A stretch of 26,156 nucleotides of DNA from NCBI RefSeq assembly GCF_031581025.1, contig NZ_JAVLCA010000035.1; one strand, 5' to 3'. The notes under the pieces were generated by a model that was given only the letters and a program-made list of their open reading frames with translations, was not told the origin of the DNA and did no database searches. This document shows positions 25,006-26,156 of the stretch, piece after piece. This DNA is from Salibaculum sp031581025 (GTDB lineage: Bacteria > Pseudomonadota > Alphaproteobacteria > Rhodobacterales > Rhodobacteraceae). The position numbers and the translations under genes are program-made. The number at the start of each line of letters is the position of its first letter. The first letter of the stretch is position 1.

Positions 25006-25929
25006 TTGTACTACAATCTTATCGTCTCAGCTAATAAAGAACAATGGGAACGCTCAAACACTCCATTTCCAAGCTCTAGGATACTCGAGCACACACACGA
25101 GCACATCAAACAGGCATTCAACTTAGAAGGAAGTTTCCAAAGTTGTGCGCCAAAATACCCGGCTTTGCTAATGTGCGAGTCCCCTACTGAACAAACCGCG
25201 AAAATTGCAAAAATTTACTCAATTACAAAAACCGATACTGAATATATTATTGACTTCAAGGTCTTAAGCGACTTTAAAATACGCAATAATGAACTTGAAG
25301 AACGTGCGTTTCAGTTCGACATTGACCCGTTTGAATTTCATCGGACTCATTGGGCAATCAAGAATATTGATCTTTTAGCAACTTTAGACAGGCTGTCGTT
25401 AGCTAGTGATGGACAAATCAAAAAGCTTTCCCAAGAATTTCCCGACCTCACGACTCCAGGTGTATCTGAGGACAACGAAGACACCAGTATCTCTGTCTTC
25501 ATTAGCTACTCCCATAAAGACAAGAGCTTCCTAGAGCGAATAAGCGTACATCTGAAACCCTTGGAACGGCGTTTAAGCCTTAACGTCTGGGATGACCAGA
25601 AATTGAATGCCGGCGACGACTGGAGGGGGGAGATTAGATCCGAAATAGAAAAATGCTCAGCGGCAATTCTTGTATTATCGGCTGATTTTCTCGATTCAGA
25701 TTTTATCGCAAACCAAGAATTGCCACCCTTGCTGGAAGCCGCAAAGGAACGCGGAGCTAGAATAATTCCAGTTATTGCTAAACCGTGTATGTTTCACGAA
25801 ATCGACGAACTTGCATCCTTTCAAGCAATCAACTCACCAAGCACACCTCTGCTGGCCATGAGTGAAGCTAAAGCCGAAGAAACGCTTGTTCAACTTGCAT
25901 CGACAATTCGCACGCTGATCCCCGACTAA
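25006..25929 (+). CDS. TIR-domain protein with unknown N-terminal domain
   Basis: The 307-residue product starts with TTG three bases after the ettA stop; AGGTGA at 24997-25002 overlaps that stop and supports this start. Residues about 160-300 form a TIR domain: SVFISYSHKD (163-172), the BB-loop-like VWDDQKLNAGDDW (194-206), and SADFLDSDFIANQE with Glu238 at the position of the catalytic glutamate of TIR NADases. Residues 1-150 are not a family I can name; they contain a conserved-looking RTHWAIKNIDLL (113-124). There is no signal peptide or membrane segment. The gene is strikingly AT-rich, with about seven TTA leucine codons and many AAA, AAT and ATT, unlike every neighbour, which indicates recent transfer. 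Bacterial TIR proteins commonly cleave or rework NAD in antiphage defence; that role here is inferred. Confidence 0.88.
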   Translation: MYYNLIVSANKEQWERSNTPFPSSRILEHTHEHIKQAFNLEGSFQSCAPKYPALLMCESPTEQTAKIAKIYSITKTDTEYIIDFKVLSDFKIRNNELEERAFQFDIDPFEFHRTHWAIKNIDLLATLDRLSLASDGQIKKLSQEFPDLTTPGVSEDNEDTSISVFISYSHKDKSFLERISVHLKPLERRLSLNVWDDQKLNAGDDWRGEIRSEIEKCSAAILVLSADFLDSDFIANQELPPLLEAAKERGARIIPVIAKPCMFHEIDELASFQAINSPSTPLLAMSEAKAEETLVQLASTIRTLIPD

Positions 25930-26156
25930 ATTGCCTAGGCGCTTTCACGCCCTGTCACATTGCTGCAAGTGCGTCTCGCGCCTGCTGCGGGCAGCGCCAT
26001 TTCGACGTGAAAGCTGCGGACGATGCCAGCCATAAGAGCCCGAGGCACGGCTTGCCGCTGTATTTCCCCCTTGCCATCCGCCCGCAAACCCGTCATACAC
26101 CCCCTGCAACGTTATTCTACCTCGACCCTGACTTCCTTAACCGGCACTCAGTTCTT
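25930..26156. other. Right-end region without a supported gene
   Basis: Base composition returns to GC-rich after the TIR gene. A minus-strand frame of 53 codons (ATG at 26096, TAG at 25935-25937) follows a GCAGGGGGTGT sequence, but its product has no recognisable motif. CACCCCCTGCAAC at 26098-26110 is an inverted, one-mismatch copy of GTTACAGGGGGTG found just before ettA (23330-23342). No terminator with a T-run is visible after the TIR stop. Confidence 0.35.

Noticed and set aside
20857..25929. Functional link between nadD (NAD synthesis) and the TIR gene (possible NAD cleavage)
   Set aside because: They are about 3.5 kb apart on opposite strands with unrelated genes between; proximity is likely chance.
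25935..26096. 53-codon minus-strand ORF at the right end
   Set aside because: Has a purine-rich upstream sequence, but the product has no motif and is too short to judge; kept only as a note.

Overview
The window looks like a chromosomal segment of a marine-type alphaproteobacterium of the Rhodobacteraceae (roseobacter/Sagittula-like). The DNA is GC-rich, it carries a class I lysyl-tRNA synthetase (typical of alphaproteobacteria among bacteria), it has small arginine-rich DUF1127 and DUF4864 genes, and its sugar transport and regulatory genes are of rhizobial/roseobacter type. This assignment is an inference from gene content; there is no rRNA in the window.

Region 1 (1-1051) holds two minus-strand genes for small exported proteins of unknown function, the first cut off by the window edge. 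Region 2 (1345-13842) is one coherent galactoside regulon. From a divergent control region at about 11830-11967, a minus-strand operon runs: solute-binding protein, two CUT1 permeases, GH4 alpha-galactosidase (MelA-like), IlvD/Edd-type sugar-acid dehydratase, SDR sugar dehydrogenase, DgoK kinase, DgoA aldolase, GH42 beta-galactosidase. On the plus strand lie an IclR regulator and the MalK-like ATPase that completes the transporter. Together these would import a galactoside, split it inside the cell, and oxidise galactose by the De Ley-Doudoroff route to pyruvate and glyceraldehyde-3-phosphate. No lactonase is visible. The control region contains phased TGGAA/TTCCA half-sites resembling IclR boxes.

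Region 3 (13995-21459) is mostly housekeeping: DUF1127 protein, a large right-handed beta-helix protein, DUF4864 protein, LysS, a TerB-like protein, PBP4 (DacB) and NadD. Region 4 (21757-23250) is a c-di-GMP phosphodiesterase with an intact EAL site, a decayed GGDEF domain and a receiver-like N-terminus.

Region 5 (23347-26156) has the most unusual content. The translation factor gene ettA is followed after 3 bases by an AT-rich, TTG-initiated gene for a TIR-domain protein with an unrecognised N-terminal domain. Its base composition and codon use are foreign to the window, its ends carry the same 6-bp sequence, and its ribosome-binding site overlaps the ettA stop. It is a good candidate for a recently acquired TIR NADase or antiphage effector placed under housekeeping expression. 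No tRNA, rRNA, CRISPR array, transposase or integrase was found.
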